Source of the DNA: Rahnella aquatilis CIP 78.65 = ATCC 33071 | GTDB lineage: Bacteria > Pseudomonadota > Gammaproteobacteria > Enterobacterales > Enterobacteriaceae | Direction of reading: 5' to 3' | Length of the DNA: 64,000 bases | Assembly: GCF_000241955.1 (NCBI RefSeq) | Contig: NC_016818.1 | Coordinates: forward strand, 2,418,001-2,482,000 | Shown: positions 8,026-16,202 of the stretch, piece after piece | How the letters are laid out: each line of letters opens with the position of its first letter | Position numbering within the stretch: the stretch's first letter is position 1 | The notes under the pieces: generated by a model | The model's input: the letters and a program-made list of their open reading frames with translations, nothing else | The model's database searches: none | Told to the model about the DNA's origin: nothing | Position numbers and translations under genes: made by a program

Positions 8026-9029
8026 GGCAGGCTGTTCACGAAGCTGGCGTCAATCACTTGCGCAGCCGTCACCGGTTTTGGAATAAGTCCGGCGGCAGTG
8101 GCGGCTTTTAGCACGTGTGCAAAGGTCTGGTCGGAGAAGGAATGGCTGAGTACCTGTTTGTTTTCCGCCAGCGAGTAATATTTCACGCCGTCAAACGCGG
8201 TTTCCAGATCCGCCGGTGTTGCGCCAACCGCTTTGGCGATGATGGCGCGATCCGCCGTGGTATTGGCCTGATAGTGGGTCAGGGCGGCATCCCAGCTTTT
8301 AATCAGCGCGGCGATTTGCCCCGGTTTTTCTTTCAGTACCGAATCACGCACCACCAGCACATCGCCAATCAGGCCGGGATCGGAAGAGCCGCTGTAAAGC
8401 ATTTTCAGCGACGGATCCTGTTTTTTCGCGGCAGAAATATACGGCTCATAAGTTACGGCGGCCGTGACGCGTTTGGCGATCAGCGCACTGCCTGCAGAAT
8501 CGGCAGGCATCGGCACCGGCGTGATATCGCTCCATTTCAGACCCGCAGCGTTAACGGCACTGTGTAACAGAATGTCGCTGGTAGTGCCTTCTTCAAAGGC
8601 TACCTGTTTGCCTTTCAGATCCTTAAGCGTGGTGATGTCTTTGCCCACCAGCAGGGCATCAGCGGTTTCACTTTGATCCAGCAACAGCACGACTTTGATG
8701 GGTAAACCGGCGGAGACCATCGCCATCGCGGTATGCGTGGCAATGTTTGCACCGTCGATCTGGCCGCTGGCTAAGGCGGCGTTGATGTCTTTATCTTCGG
8801 CGAAGTTAACGATATCGACCTTTTCCAGCCCCTGCTGTTTAAAAATGCCCTGACTTTGTGCGACGTGCCACTGGCCATAACCCAGCCAGGGTTCAATGCC
8901 CATTTTGAAGGTGCCCGCTTCAGGTGCAGCAGCTGAGGTGCTCAGGCTGAATGTGCCGAGTGCGCCAAGACAACAGGCCAGTGCCAGTTTGCTTTTGAAG
9001 AAGCCCGTAAGGGTCTGAGAAGGTGACAT
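8022..9029 (-). CDS. ABC transporter periplasmic binding protein, SsuA/TauA/NMT1-like
   Basis: A 335-residue exported protein. Its signal peptide ends near residue 34 (LGTFSLSTSAAA), followed by KMGIEPWLGYGQWHVAQSQG, typical of the type-2 fold binding sulfonates, nitrate, bicarbonate or thiamine precursors. It is the first gene of the leftward operon and has a good AGGAAATT ribosome site. A sigma-54-type promoter and an NtrC-type site lie about 80 and 230 bp upstream. The ligand is unknown; the regulation suggests a nitrogen source. Confidence 0.83.
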   Translation of the reverse strand: MSPSQTLTGFFKSKLALACCLGALGTFSLSTSAAAPEAGTFKMGIEPWLGYGQWHVAQSQGIFKQQGLEKVDIVNFAEDKDINAALASGQIDGANIATHTAMAMVSAGLPIKVVLLLDQSETADALLVGKDITTLKDLKGKQVAFEEGTTSDILLHSAVNAAGLKWSDITPVPMPADSAGSALIAKRVTAAVTYEPYISAAKKQDPSLKMLYSGSSDPGLIGDVLVVRDSVLKEKPGQIAALIKSWDAALTHYQANTTADRAIIAKAVGATPADLETAFDGVKYYSLAENKQVLSHSFSDQTFAHVLKAATAAGLIPKPVTAAQVIDASFVNSLP

Positions 9030-9111
9030 AATTTCCTCGCTTGGTGTGGGAAGAGAAAAAGACGGCTAATAAAAATCCTAATGTGCAACCCTGTATAGAC
9101 AAGTTGATAAA

Positions 9112-9126
9112 GCAATTAATACGCCA
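9112..9126 (-). promoter_or_regulatory. Candidate sigma-54 (-24/-12) promoter of the ABC-HisD operon
   Basis: Read on the minus strand this is TGGCGTATTAATTGC followed by T. It has the invariant GG and GC separated by 10 bp and keeps the TGGC and TTGC boxes of the sigma-54 consensus. Transcription would start near 9101, giving a leader of about 70 nt before the binding-protein ATG at 9029. Confidence 0.55.
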
Positions 9127-9251
9127 CAGTTGAAATCGCGGAAGGAAATCATGCAGGGCTTTGATGTTATACATTTTTAGATAATTAATGAGAAGAAGGT
9201 AAATGAACTTATAATTAAAAGTGATAATCCGCACCACAACATGACTTTCTT

Positions 9252-9268
9252 TGCACCTTCAGGGTGCA
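9252..9268. promoter_or_regulatory. NtrC-type enhancer site upstream of the ABC-HisD operon
   Basis: TGCAC-CTTCAGG-GTGCA is a perfect 5-bp inverted repeat with 7-bp spacing, which is the NtrC consensus layout TGCAC-N7-GTGCA. It lies about 150 bp upstream of the predicted sigma-54 start site, a normal enhancer distance. A weaker partner half-site (CGCAC) is at 9230-9234. It also lies just past the lysR stop, where a terminator would sit, but no T-run follows on either strand. Confidence 0.6.
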
Positions 9269-9304
9269 GAAAAAGCGATGATGCACGAAGGGTGATTCAA
9301 CCGG

Positions 9305-10285
9305 TCAGCTTGCTCTGGCTTCAGGAACGGGGATTAATGCCTGTTTAAGTGCATTGGAAAATAATGTCATTACCGAATTAAACGGTGCGCCTTTCTTCAG
9401 TACAAGGCTGAACGGTGTGGCAATTTCAATATTATCCGGCATCAGCGCACGGAGCTTATTTCCTCCCATAAAGGCACTGGCGTAATGCTCAGGCAGAAAA
9501 CCGAGATAATTCCCTGTCATCAGCAGCATGGTGACGGCTTCGACCTGAACCGCAATAGCATGCGTGGAAGTGACATCCGAAAAGATATTTTTCTTGCTGT
9601 GATTGGCGTAAAAATGATTCACCATTTGTGACGATTTAATCTGCGATTCTTTTATTTCAGCGGCAGGAACGCCGAACAGCGGGTGTTTATCGCCGCAATA
9701 AAGATAGGCCATTTCGTGATAAAGAAAGTAATAATCAAACTCGGGTTTTTCCTGATATACCGGCATGATGCCACAGGTAAAACGTCCGTCGATAATCCCG
9801 CGTTCAATTTCGTCAAGCTGCGTGGCATGCAGGCGGATACTGACCTTTGGCGCCTGACGGTAAATCTCACCTAATGCACTGACTACGGGCAATTGCGGGT
9901 CAGTGATGGTGTTGTCGATGATGCCAATATTCAGCTCGCCGAACAGTTCATGACGGGCGTGATTGAGTTTGTCGCGAAACTGATTGATGGATGAGAATAA
10001 ATCAAGGCACGCCTGATAAGCCACTTTACCGTGTTCGGTTAAATAAAACCCTTCGCGTCCGCGGGTACAAAGTTTCATACCGAAACGGATTTCGAGATCA
10101 GAAATTTGTTTACTGATCGCCGCCAGGCCAATATTCAGTTCGTTACATGCTGCGGTAAATCCACCGGCTTCCACCACGGTTTTAAAAACGCGCAAAAGTT
10201 TTAAATCGGCGACACCAAGATTGTGCTGGTTAATATCACTTTTTGCGGATGACGTGTTTCCTGATTTGGAAAGTGGACTTTCCAT
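9305..10285 (-). CDS. LysR-family transcriptional regulator
   Basis: A 326-residue LTTR. The winged helix-turn-helix is at about residues 26-85 (LLRVFKTVVEAGGFTAACNE, then AAISKQISDLEIRFG), followed by a substrate-binding domain with FLPEHYASAFMG near residue 265. It has an unusual polar 25-residue N-terminal extension before the HTH. It stands between the leftward ABC-HisD operon and the rightward lyase operon, divergent from the latter by 189 bp, so it most likely regulates the lyase operon and possibly both. The inducer is unknown. Confidence 0.85.
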   Translation of the reverse strand: MESPLSKSGNTSSAKSDINQHNLGVADLKLLRVFKTVVEAGGFTAACNELNIGLAAISKQISDLEIRFGMKLCTRGREGFYLTEHGKVAYQACLDLFSSINQFRDKLNHARHELFGELNIGIIDNTITDPQLPVVSALGEIYRQAPKVSIRLHATQLDEIERGIIDGRFTCGIMPVYQEKPEFDYYFLYHEMAYLYCGDKHPLFGVPAAEIKESQIKSSQMVNHFYANHSKKNIFSDVTSTHAIAVQVEAVTMLLMTGNYLGFLPEHYASAFMGGNKLRALMPDNIEIATPFSLVLKKGAPFNSVMTLFSNALKQALIPVPEARAS

Positions 10286-10474
10286 AATTAATATTTACCC
10301 CCGCCTTTAAAATCTACAACATCAAATTCACCCAGCCTTACCCGTTATTACTTTGCAAGCCTCAGATTGTTCAGTGTCATTCGTCATGTTGCCGGAAGGG
10401 TTTTATTTTTGCTTACCGTCAGACATGCCGCCGGATCCAGTTTTGCAAAATTTATGCCATACAAGGAAAAAATG

Positions 10475-11902
10475 ATGTCGCAACAGCCAGAACTCCTGTG
10501 GGGAGCACGTTTCAGACACGGACCCGCCGCCGCATTAAGCGCGTTATCGCGCAGCCCGGAATATTATTTTTCCCTCGCCGAATATGATCTGGAAGGGTGC
10601 CGCGCCCATGCTTATGAATTAAACCGCGCCGGTTTGCTCAACGAAAATGAAACCGTCCTGATGGTCGATGCCATTAAGCAACTGGCCGCGGATTTTCGTG
10701 CCGGTACGCTCACCCCTGTTCAGGGCGATGAAGACGTGCATACGTTTATCGAACGCAGCCTGACCGAGCGGCTGGGGGAACTCGGCGGCAAGCTGCGGGC
10801 AGGGCGTTCACGTAATGATCAGACTGCTAACGATTTACGCCTCTACCTGCGCGACAACGCCCGCAAAATTGTGGCGGCCTTGCTCGGACTGCAGACCGCG
10901 CTGGTGAAGCAGGCAGAACAGCATATTCATACGCTGGCACCGGGTTTTACCCATCTTCAGCAGGCACAGCCGATTGTGTTCGGGCATCAGCTGATGGCGC
11001 ATGCACAGTCATTTTGCCGTGACGTTGAACGCTTTCAGGACTGGGATAAACGCTGCGCACTGTCGCCGCTGGGGGCGGCGGCGATGGCCGGTTCAGCAAT
11101 TGCCCTGCATCCGGAAATTTCCGCCAAAGATCTGGGTTATGACGGTGCCTGCGAGAACTCGATTGATGCGGTGGCCAGCCGGGATCACGTCGCAGAATTC
11201 CTGTTTGCGGGCAGTATGCTGAGCGTCAATCTTTCCCGCATCAGTGAAGAAGTGTGCCTGTGGGCATCGCGCCAGTTCCGCTGGGTTGAGCTGGACGACG
11301 GCTACGCCACCGGCAGTTCCATCATGCCGCAGAAGAAAAACCCGGATATCGCTGAACTCACCCGCGGCAAAAGCGGACGGCTGATTGGCAACGTCACCGC
11401 CATGCTGACCACCATGAAAGGCCTGCCGCTTTCCTATAACCGTGACCTTATCGAAGACAAACGTAATGCGCTGGATACCGTCGAACAGTTGCTGTTAGTG
11501 CTGCCTGCGATGGCGGGCATGATCGATACCATGACCGTCAATGTTGAGCGTTTGCGCGAACAGGCACCGGAAGGCTTTACGCTGGCGACTGAAGTGGCCG
11601 ACTGGCTGTCGCGTCGTGGCGTGCCGTTCAGGGAAGCCCACGAAATCACCGGCAGGCTGGTGCAGGTGTGTGAAGAACATCAACTGGCATTGCACGAAGT
11701 CAGCGATGCGCAGTTGCTGGCGGTAGACGCCCGTCTGAGTGCCGACGTGCGGGAATGCCTGACGCCGGAAGCGGCGATTAATGCCCGCAGCGGCAAAGGT
11801 GGCACGGCGCCGGTGCGGGTGGCGGAACAAATCGCCCGGCTGAAAATCCGTCTGGCAGCGCAGGCGAACTGGGTCACCGGCTACGCTGGCCTGTCTTTAT
11901 AA
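10475..11902 (+). CDS. Argininosuccinate-lyase-like C-N lyase (catabolic paralogue)
   Basis: A 475-residue member of the fumarase/aspartase superfamily, closest in motifs to ArgH. It has SRNDQTANDLRLYLRD, FTHLQQAQPI (proton-donor His loop) and the catalytic serine loop GSSIMPQKKNPDIAEL near residue 280. The superfamily eliminates fumarate from substituted succinates. The ATG at 10475 is favoured over the one at 10472 because AAGGA lies 7 bp before it. Its position at the head of an amino-acid ABC operon, away from arginine biosynthesis genes, argues for catabolism. Enzymes of this group can cleave iminodisuccinate or ethylenediamine-disuccinate, a testable alternative to argininosuccinate. 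Confidence 0.8.
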   Translation: MSQQPELLWGARFRHGPAAALSALSRSPEYYFSLAEYDLEGCRAHAYELNRAGLLNENETVLMVDAIKQLAADFRAGTLTPVQGDEDVHTFIERSLTERLGELGGKLRAGRSRNDQTANDLRLYLRDNARKIVAALLGLQTALVKQAEQHIHTLAPGFTHLQQAQPIVFGHQLMAHAQSFCRDVERFQDWDKRCALSPLGAAAMAGSAIALHPEISAKDLGYDGACENSIDAVASRDHVAEFLFAGSMLSVNLSRISEEVCLWASRQFRWVELDDGYATGSSIMPQKKNPDIAELTRGKSGRLIGNVTAMLTTMKGLPLSYNRDLIEDKRNALDTVEQLLLVLPAMAGMIDTMTVNVERLREQAPEGFTLATEVADWLSRRGVPFREAHEITGRLVQVCEEHQLALHEVSDAQLLAVDARLSADVRECLTPEAAINARSGKGGTAPVRVAEQIARLKIRLAAQANWVTGYAGLSL

Positions 11903-11920
11903 CCGTGCGGGAGAAGGCTT

Positions 11921-12793
11921 ATGACCCTTTATCAGAAAACCCCGGAAAGGGTGAAAACGGCGGAGATTGACCTCAGCGAATACCACTATGTGCCGCAACG
12001 TTACTATGGCCGTATTTTTGCCTCGGTGGTGATTCTGGTGCTGCTGGCCTTGCTGGTGAACGCCTTTGCCCACGGCAAAATCGAATGGCAGTACGTGGCG
12101 CAGTTTCTGACCGCCAAAGCCATTTTGTTCGGGCTGGGCAATACCATTGTGATGTCGGTGCTGGCGATGGCGCTGGGGATCGTGTTCGGGGTGATTATCG
12201 CCGTGATGCGTATGTCGCAAAACCCGGTACTGCGCAGCGTGGCGATGGGCTATACGTGGATTTTTCGCGGCACGCCGCTGATTTTACAGCTGTTGCTGTG
12301 GTTTAACCTGGCGCTGATTTTCCCGGTCATTACCATTCCCGGCCTGTTCAGCATTCAGACCGTTGACATCATGACGCCGTTCACCGCCGCGCTGCTCGGC
12401 CTGAGCATTAATCAGGGCGCGTACACCTCGGAAGTGGTGCGTGCCGGGCTGATCTCGGTCGATCTCGGGCAGTACGAGGCAGCTAAATCCATCGGCATGA
12501 CCCGTCTGCACGCGCTGCGGCGGATTATTTTGCCGCAGGCAATGCGGGTGATTATTCCGCCCATCGGTAACGAATTCATCAGCATGGTGAAAACCACCAG
12601 TCTTGCCAGCATGATCCAGTACTCCGAAGTGCTCTATAACGCGCAGACCATTTACTTCGCCAATGCGCGGGTGATGGAACTGCTGTTTGTCGCCGGGATC
12701 TGGTACCTGGTGGTGGTGACCGTGCTGTCGCTCGGACAGAACCGTCTGGAACGTTATTTTGGCCGTGGCACCCGCCGCCGCACCCGCCACTGA
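11921..12793 (+). CDS. Polar amino-acid ABC transporter permease (HisM/GlnP type)
   Basis: A 290-residue permease with an N-terminal soluble stretch of about 30 residues and then five or six helices. The EAA loop reads [20 protein letters not shown] near residue 185, followed by the family motif [18 protein letters not shown]. This class imports polar amino acids, opines and related zwitterions. It follows the lyase gene by 18 bp and precedes the ATPase gene by 13 bp, so it belongs to the same operon. Confidence 0.9.
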   Translation: MTLYQKTPERVKTAEIDLSEYHYVPQRYYGRIFASVVILVLLALLVNAFAHGKIEWQYVAQFLTAKAILFGLGNTIVMSVLAMALGIVFGVIIAVMRMSQNPVLRSVAMGYTWIFRGTPLILQLLLWFNLALIFPVITIPGLFSIQTVDIMTPFTAALLGLSINQGAYTSEVVRAGLISVDLGQYEAAKSIGMTRLHALRRIILPQAMRVIIPPIGNEFISMVKTTSLASMIQYSEVLYNAQTIYFANARVMELLFVAGIWYLVVVTVLSLGQNRLERYFGRGTRRRTRH

Positions 12794-12806
12794 CAGGAGC
12801 CTGACC

Positions 12807-13571
12807 ATGAAAAGCATTATCAAAGCCGTCAACGTCAATAAGTACTTTGATCAGTTTCAGGCGCTGAAAAACGTCAATCTTGAGGTTAAACACGGTGAAG
12901 TGATGTGCATCATCGGGCCTTCCGGTTCCGGAAAAAGTACCTTTCTGCGCTGCATCAATCAGCTTGAGCGCATCGACAGCGGTGGTGTCTGGGTCGATGA
13001 CGAACTGGTCGGTTACCGCATGGAGGGTAAAAAGCTGCACCCGCTTAATGACCGGCAGATTGCCCGTCAGCGGCTGAAAACCGGCATGGTGTTCCAGCGT
13101 TTCAATCTGTTCCCGGACAAAACCGCGCTGGAAAACATCATCGAAGGGCCGTGTCAGGTACTGCTGCGTCCGGTAAAAGAAGCGACTCAGGAAGCGATGG
13201 CACTGCTCGAACGCGTCGGGCTGGCGCATAAGCGCGATGCTTATCCGCTGGAGCTTTCCGGCGGCCAGCAACAGCGCGTGGCGATTGCCCGGGCGCTGGC
13301 GATGAAACCCAAAGTGATGCTGTTTGACGAACCGACTTCGGCGCTCGACCCGGAGATGGTGGGTGAAGTGCTGGCGGTGATGCGCGGCCTGGCGGCAGAA
13401 GGCATGACCATGATTGTCGTCACGCATGAATTAGGTTTCGCGCGGGAAGTGGCAAACCGTGTGGTCTTCATGGACGAGGGCGGAATTATAGAAAGTGGTA
13501 ATCCGGAAGACATTTTGCTCAACCCGCAAAATCCACGGACGCAGAACTTTATTTCTGCCGTCCTGATCTGA
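12807..13571 (+). CDS. Polar amino-acid ABC transporter ATPase (HisP/GlnQ type)
   Basis: A 254-residue ATPase. Walker A is [15 protein letters not shown], the signature [17 protein letters not shown], Walker [21 protein letters not shown], and the switch His is in VVTHELGFA. It contains the insertion around [13 protein letters not shown] common in opine and histidine transporters. The ATG at 12807 follows CAGGAG; a longer frame from 12759 would overlap the permease and has no ribosome site. Confidence 0.92.
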   Translation: MKSIIKAVNVNKYFDQFQALKNVNLEVKHGEVMCIIGPSGSGKSTFLRCINQLERIDSGGVWVDDELVGYRMEGKKLHPLNDRQIARQRLKTGMVFQRFNLFPDKTALENIIEGPCQVLLRPVKEATQEAMALLERVGLAHKRDAYPLELSGGQQQRVAIARALAMKPKVMLFDEPTSALDPEMVGEVLAVMRGLAAEGMTMIVVTHELGFAREVANRVVFMDEGGIIESGNPEDILLNPQNPRTQNFISAVLI

Positions 13572-13609
13572 CCCTTTTGACGTTAACTTTTGACTATGGG
13601 AATGCCTTC

Positions 13610-14431
13610 ATGAAAAAAACATTGTTGTCCCTTATTACCGCTGGCGTGCTGCTGAACGGCGCTGTTTCTGTCGCCAGTGCGGCGGAGCTGAAGCAAAAAG
13701 ACGAAATTAAAGTGGCGATGATGCCGAACTATCCGCCGCTGGAATTCAAAGATCCTGCTACCGGTAATCTGACCGGTATGGATTACGATCTGGGCATGGA
13801 ACTCGGCAAACGCCTGAACCGCAAAATCAGCTGGCAGGAGATCGGCTTCGAACAGATGGTTAACGCCGTCGCCACCCATCGTGTCGATATGATTTTATCC
13901 GGCATGACCGACACCAAACCGCGTCAGGACATCGCCACGTTTGTCGATTATTACAACAGCGGACCGCAGTTCTATACCACCGTAGCCCACAAAGAAATCA
14001 ATACCATGCTGGATTTGTGCGGTAAGAAAGTCGGCACCAGCCGCCGTACTACATTCCCGGCTGAAATCGCTGCCTGGAGTGAAGCCAACTGCGTTCCGGC
14101 AGGTAAGCCCGCCATCGTGGTGATTGGCGCGGAAGGCACGGCGGATGCGCGCACCCAGTTGCGTCAGGGGCGCATTGAAGGGGTGGTGCAGGGCAGCGAA
14201 ACCCTGCCGTACATCATGAATCTGGAGAAAGACACCTATAAACCGCTGGGCAAAGCGTTTGCCTATCAGGTGACCGGCATGGGGATCAGCAAAGACGATC
14301 AGCCGCTGATTGACGCGGTAAAAGGTGCGCTGACAGACATGATCGCCGACGGTACCTATCTGAAAATCCTCACTAAATGGGGTTTGCAGGATGGCGCAAT
14401 CCAGGAAGTGACCATCAACAAAGGCAAATAA
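13610..14431 (+). CDS. Polar amino-acid ABC transporter periplasmic binding protein
   Basis: A 273-residue SBP_bac_3 protein. Its signal peptide MKKTLLSLITAGVLL...SVASA is cleaved near residue 24. The mature part begins with VAMMPNYPPLEFKDPATGNL and has YDLGMELGKRLNRKISW, typical of HisJ/OccT-like binding proteins. GKKVGTSRRTTFPAE replaces the more usual GTT-type ligand loop. The start at 13610 is chosen because it gives a normal signal peptide. The bound ligand is presumably the lyase substrate. Confidence 0.88.
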   Translation: MKKTLLSLITAGVLLNGAVSVASAAELKQKDEIKVAMMPNYPPLEFKDPATGNLTGMDYDLGMELGKRLNRKISWQEIGFEQMVNAVATHRVDMILSGMTDTKPRQDIATFVDYYNSGPQFYTTVAHKEINTMLDLCGKKVGTSRRTTFPAEIAAWSEANCVPAGKPAIVVIGAEGTADARTQLRQGRIEGVVQGSETLPYIMNLEKDTYKPLGKAFAYQVTGMGISKDDQPLIDAVKGALTDMIADGTYLKILTKWGLQDGAIQEVTINKGK

Positions 14432-14452
14432 CCTCAGGTGACGGACTGACTC

Positions 14453-15307
14453 ATGACGATTTCACAACAGGCGGCCAGTTTATGGCCGCAAAACAAACGC
14501 GGCTGCATGGCGCTGGCCTTTGACCTCGATGGTCCGACCGGCGATGCGATGCTTAACGGCACAATCTGGCAGAAAGCGGATTACTTTACCTTCGGCGCGT
14601 ACGGCCCTTACCGCGCGCTGGAGCGTATTCTTGATTTGCTCGACGATCACCAGCTTCCGGCGACATTTTTTATCCCCGCCTGGGTCGTGGAGAACTGGCC
14701 CAAACAGTGTCAGGCGATTGTCGGACGCGGCCATGAAGTGGCGTATCACGGTTATCGTCATGAGTCTTTTTACGCCATCAGCGCGGAGGAACAGTTGTGG
14801 GTGATGCAGAAATCCCGCGACATTTTCTGGCAGTTTCTGGGCATCCGTGCTGAGGGTTTTCGCACGCCTTCCGGTGACTGGCACGCGGAAACACCCGCCA
14901 TGTTACTGGAAGCGGGCGTGACCTATTCCAGCAGCATGCGCGGCGATGACCGGCCTTATCTCATCAGCGTTCCCGGTCATGATCGCCCGCTGGTGGAAAT
15001 CCCCGGCCGCTGGGAGATGGACGATTATGCCTCTATTGCCTATACCCGCGAGCCGAATTTCCCCTCAGGGTTAGACCGCACCGCCAGCTATGAACTGACG
15101 CTGGATAACTGGTGCCGTGAATTCGACGGCGCAATGAATGAAGGGCTGAGTCTGACCACGTTGTTCCATCCAAAAATCAGCGGAAAACCCGGACGCATTA
15201 TGTTACTTGACCTCTTTTTTGCGCACCTGAAAGCGCGGGATGACGTGTGGTTTGCGCGTTGCCGGGAAGTCGCGCACTGGTGGATGCAGGAGCATGCCAA
15301 TGACTGA
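14453..15307 (+). CDS. Polysaccharide-deacetylase-fold amidohydrolase, metal site intact
   Basis: A 284-residue NodB-homology protein resembling the peptidoglycan-deacetylase HpPgdA/allantoinase PuuE group. Motif 1 is AFDLDGPT (catalytic and metal Asp) and motif 2 is HGYRH (two metal His) near residues 101-105. EGFRTPSGDWHAETP is motif 3, WEMDDYAS motif 4 and LTTLFHPKISGKPGR motif 5. There is no signal peptide, so it acts in the cytosol, presumably on an amide or N-acyl group of the imported compound. It overlaps the next paralogue by 8 bp. Confidence 0.8.
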   Translation: MTISQQAASLWPQNKRGCMALAFDLDGPTGDAMLNGTIWQKADYFTFGAYGPYRALERILDLLDDHQLPATFFIPAWVVENWPKQCQAIVGRGHEVAYHGYRHESFYAISAEEQLWVMQKSRDIFWQFLGIRAEGFRTPSGDWHAETPAMLLEAGVTYSSSMRGDDRPYLISVPGHDRPLVEIPGRWEMDDYASIAYTREPNFPSGLDRTASYELTLDNWCREFDGAMNEGLSLTTLFHPKISGKPGRIMLLDLFFAHLKARDDVWFARCREVAHWWMQEHAND

Positions 15308-16202
15308 ACAGAACTGGCCGGCAGGTTACCGCTCCGCCGTGGTGATTACTGTTGATTTCAATGATATTCACGGCATTCTCAGCCAGGTGCCTGCGGTGGC
15401 CGGACGCGAAAAAACGCTGTCCGTCTGGCGTTATGGCACGCTGCGCGGCATCGACAGGCTGCTGGCTTTGCTGGAGGAGAAAAAGCTGCGCAGCTCGTGG
15501 TGTGTGCCGGGCATTGTGGCGGATGAGAATCCGCAGAAGATCCGTGATATAGACCGCGCCGGTCACGAAATGGCGACCTGTGGCTATGAATTTGTGCATT
15601 TTGACGGCCTGTCATTGCCTCAGCAAACTGACAGTCTGCAACGGGGTAGCGCCGCGCTGAAAGCGCTGACGGGCAAAGTGCCGCGCGGCTTTCGTTTGCC
15701 CGCCGGTAACTGGGCACCGGGTTTTGCGGATGTGCTGGCGGATGAAGGGTTCAGCTGGACATCCGGCTGGCGCGGTGACGATTTACCGTATTTCCAGCCG
15801 ATGCAGAACGGTCTGGCGTCGCGACTGGTGGAACTGCCGCTGCATTATGAAATGGAAGACGAGCCGTATTTTGCCTTCAACCTCAGCCCGGCGGTGCCTC
15901 CGGCGCAGTCGCGGATTGCCTCTTACCGTCACACCCTTGGCAATATGAAGATGGATTTTGACGGTTTCCACCGCTTTGGTTTGTGCTATGTGCTGCGTCT
16001 GCACCCGGAAGTGATCGGCACGGCGGGGCGGATTGGCATGCTGGCGGAACTGCTGGATCACATCACCTCGCACCCGGACGTCTGGGTGGCGACGGCCGGG
16101 GAAGTCGCCGACTGGTGGTCGCAGAATCAGCCACAAAACGAGGCGTCGCATCCGGCGCAAATCTGGATGCAACACACCACGCCGGGAGTCAGCCATGAGT
16201 AA
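15300..16202 (+). CDS. Polysaccharide-deacetylase-fold protein with degenerate metal site (probable pseudoenzyme partner)
   Basis: A 300-residue paralogue of the preceding gene. Motif 1 is TVDFNDIHG, so the metal Asp is Asn. Motif 2 is CGYEF where the partner has HGYRH, so both metal histidines are lost. Other features (GFRLPAGNWAPGFADVL, YEMEDEPYFAFNL, LHPEVIGTAGRIG) remain conserved, so it is folded and under selection. The ATG at 15300 sits behind CAGGAG. The strict 8-bp overlaps with both neighbours suggest a stoichiometric role, perhaps as the second subunit of a heteromer. It may alternatively use a metal-independent chemistry. Confidence 0.72.
   Translation: MTEQNWPAGYRSAVVITVDFNDIHGILSQVPAVAGREKTLSVWRYGTLRGIDRLLALLEEKKLRSSWCVPGIVADENPQKIRDIDRAGHEMATCGYEFVHFDGLSLPQQTDSLQRGSAALKALTGKVPRGFRLPAGNWAPGFADVLADEGFSWTSGWRGDDLPYFQPMQNGLASRLVELPLHYEMEDEPYFAFNLSPAVPPAQSRIASYRHTLGNMKMDFDGFHRFGLCYVLRLHPEVIGTAGRIGMLAELLDHITSHPDVWVATAGEVADWWSQNQPQNEASHPAQIWMQHTTPGVSHE

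Noticed and set aside
10399..10446. Two GG-N10-GC spacings (GG 10399/GC 10411 and GG 10433/GC 10445) as sigma-54 promoters for the lyase operon.
   Set aside because: Both have poor -24 boxes and such spacing is frequent by chance; the second would also leave almost no leader.
10475..11902. Assigning the lyase as biosynthetic argH.
   Set aside because: It stands alone from arginine genes and heads an import operon; a paralogue is more likely, although activity on argininosuccinate cannot be excluded.
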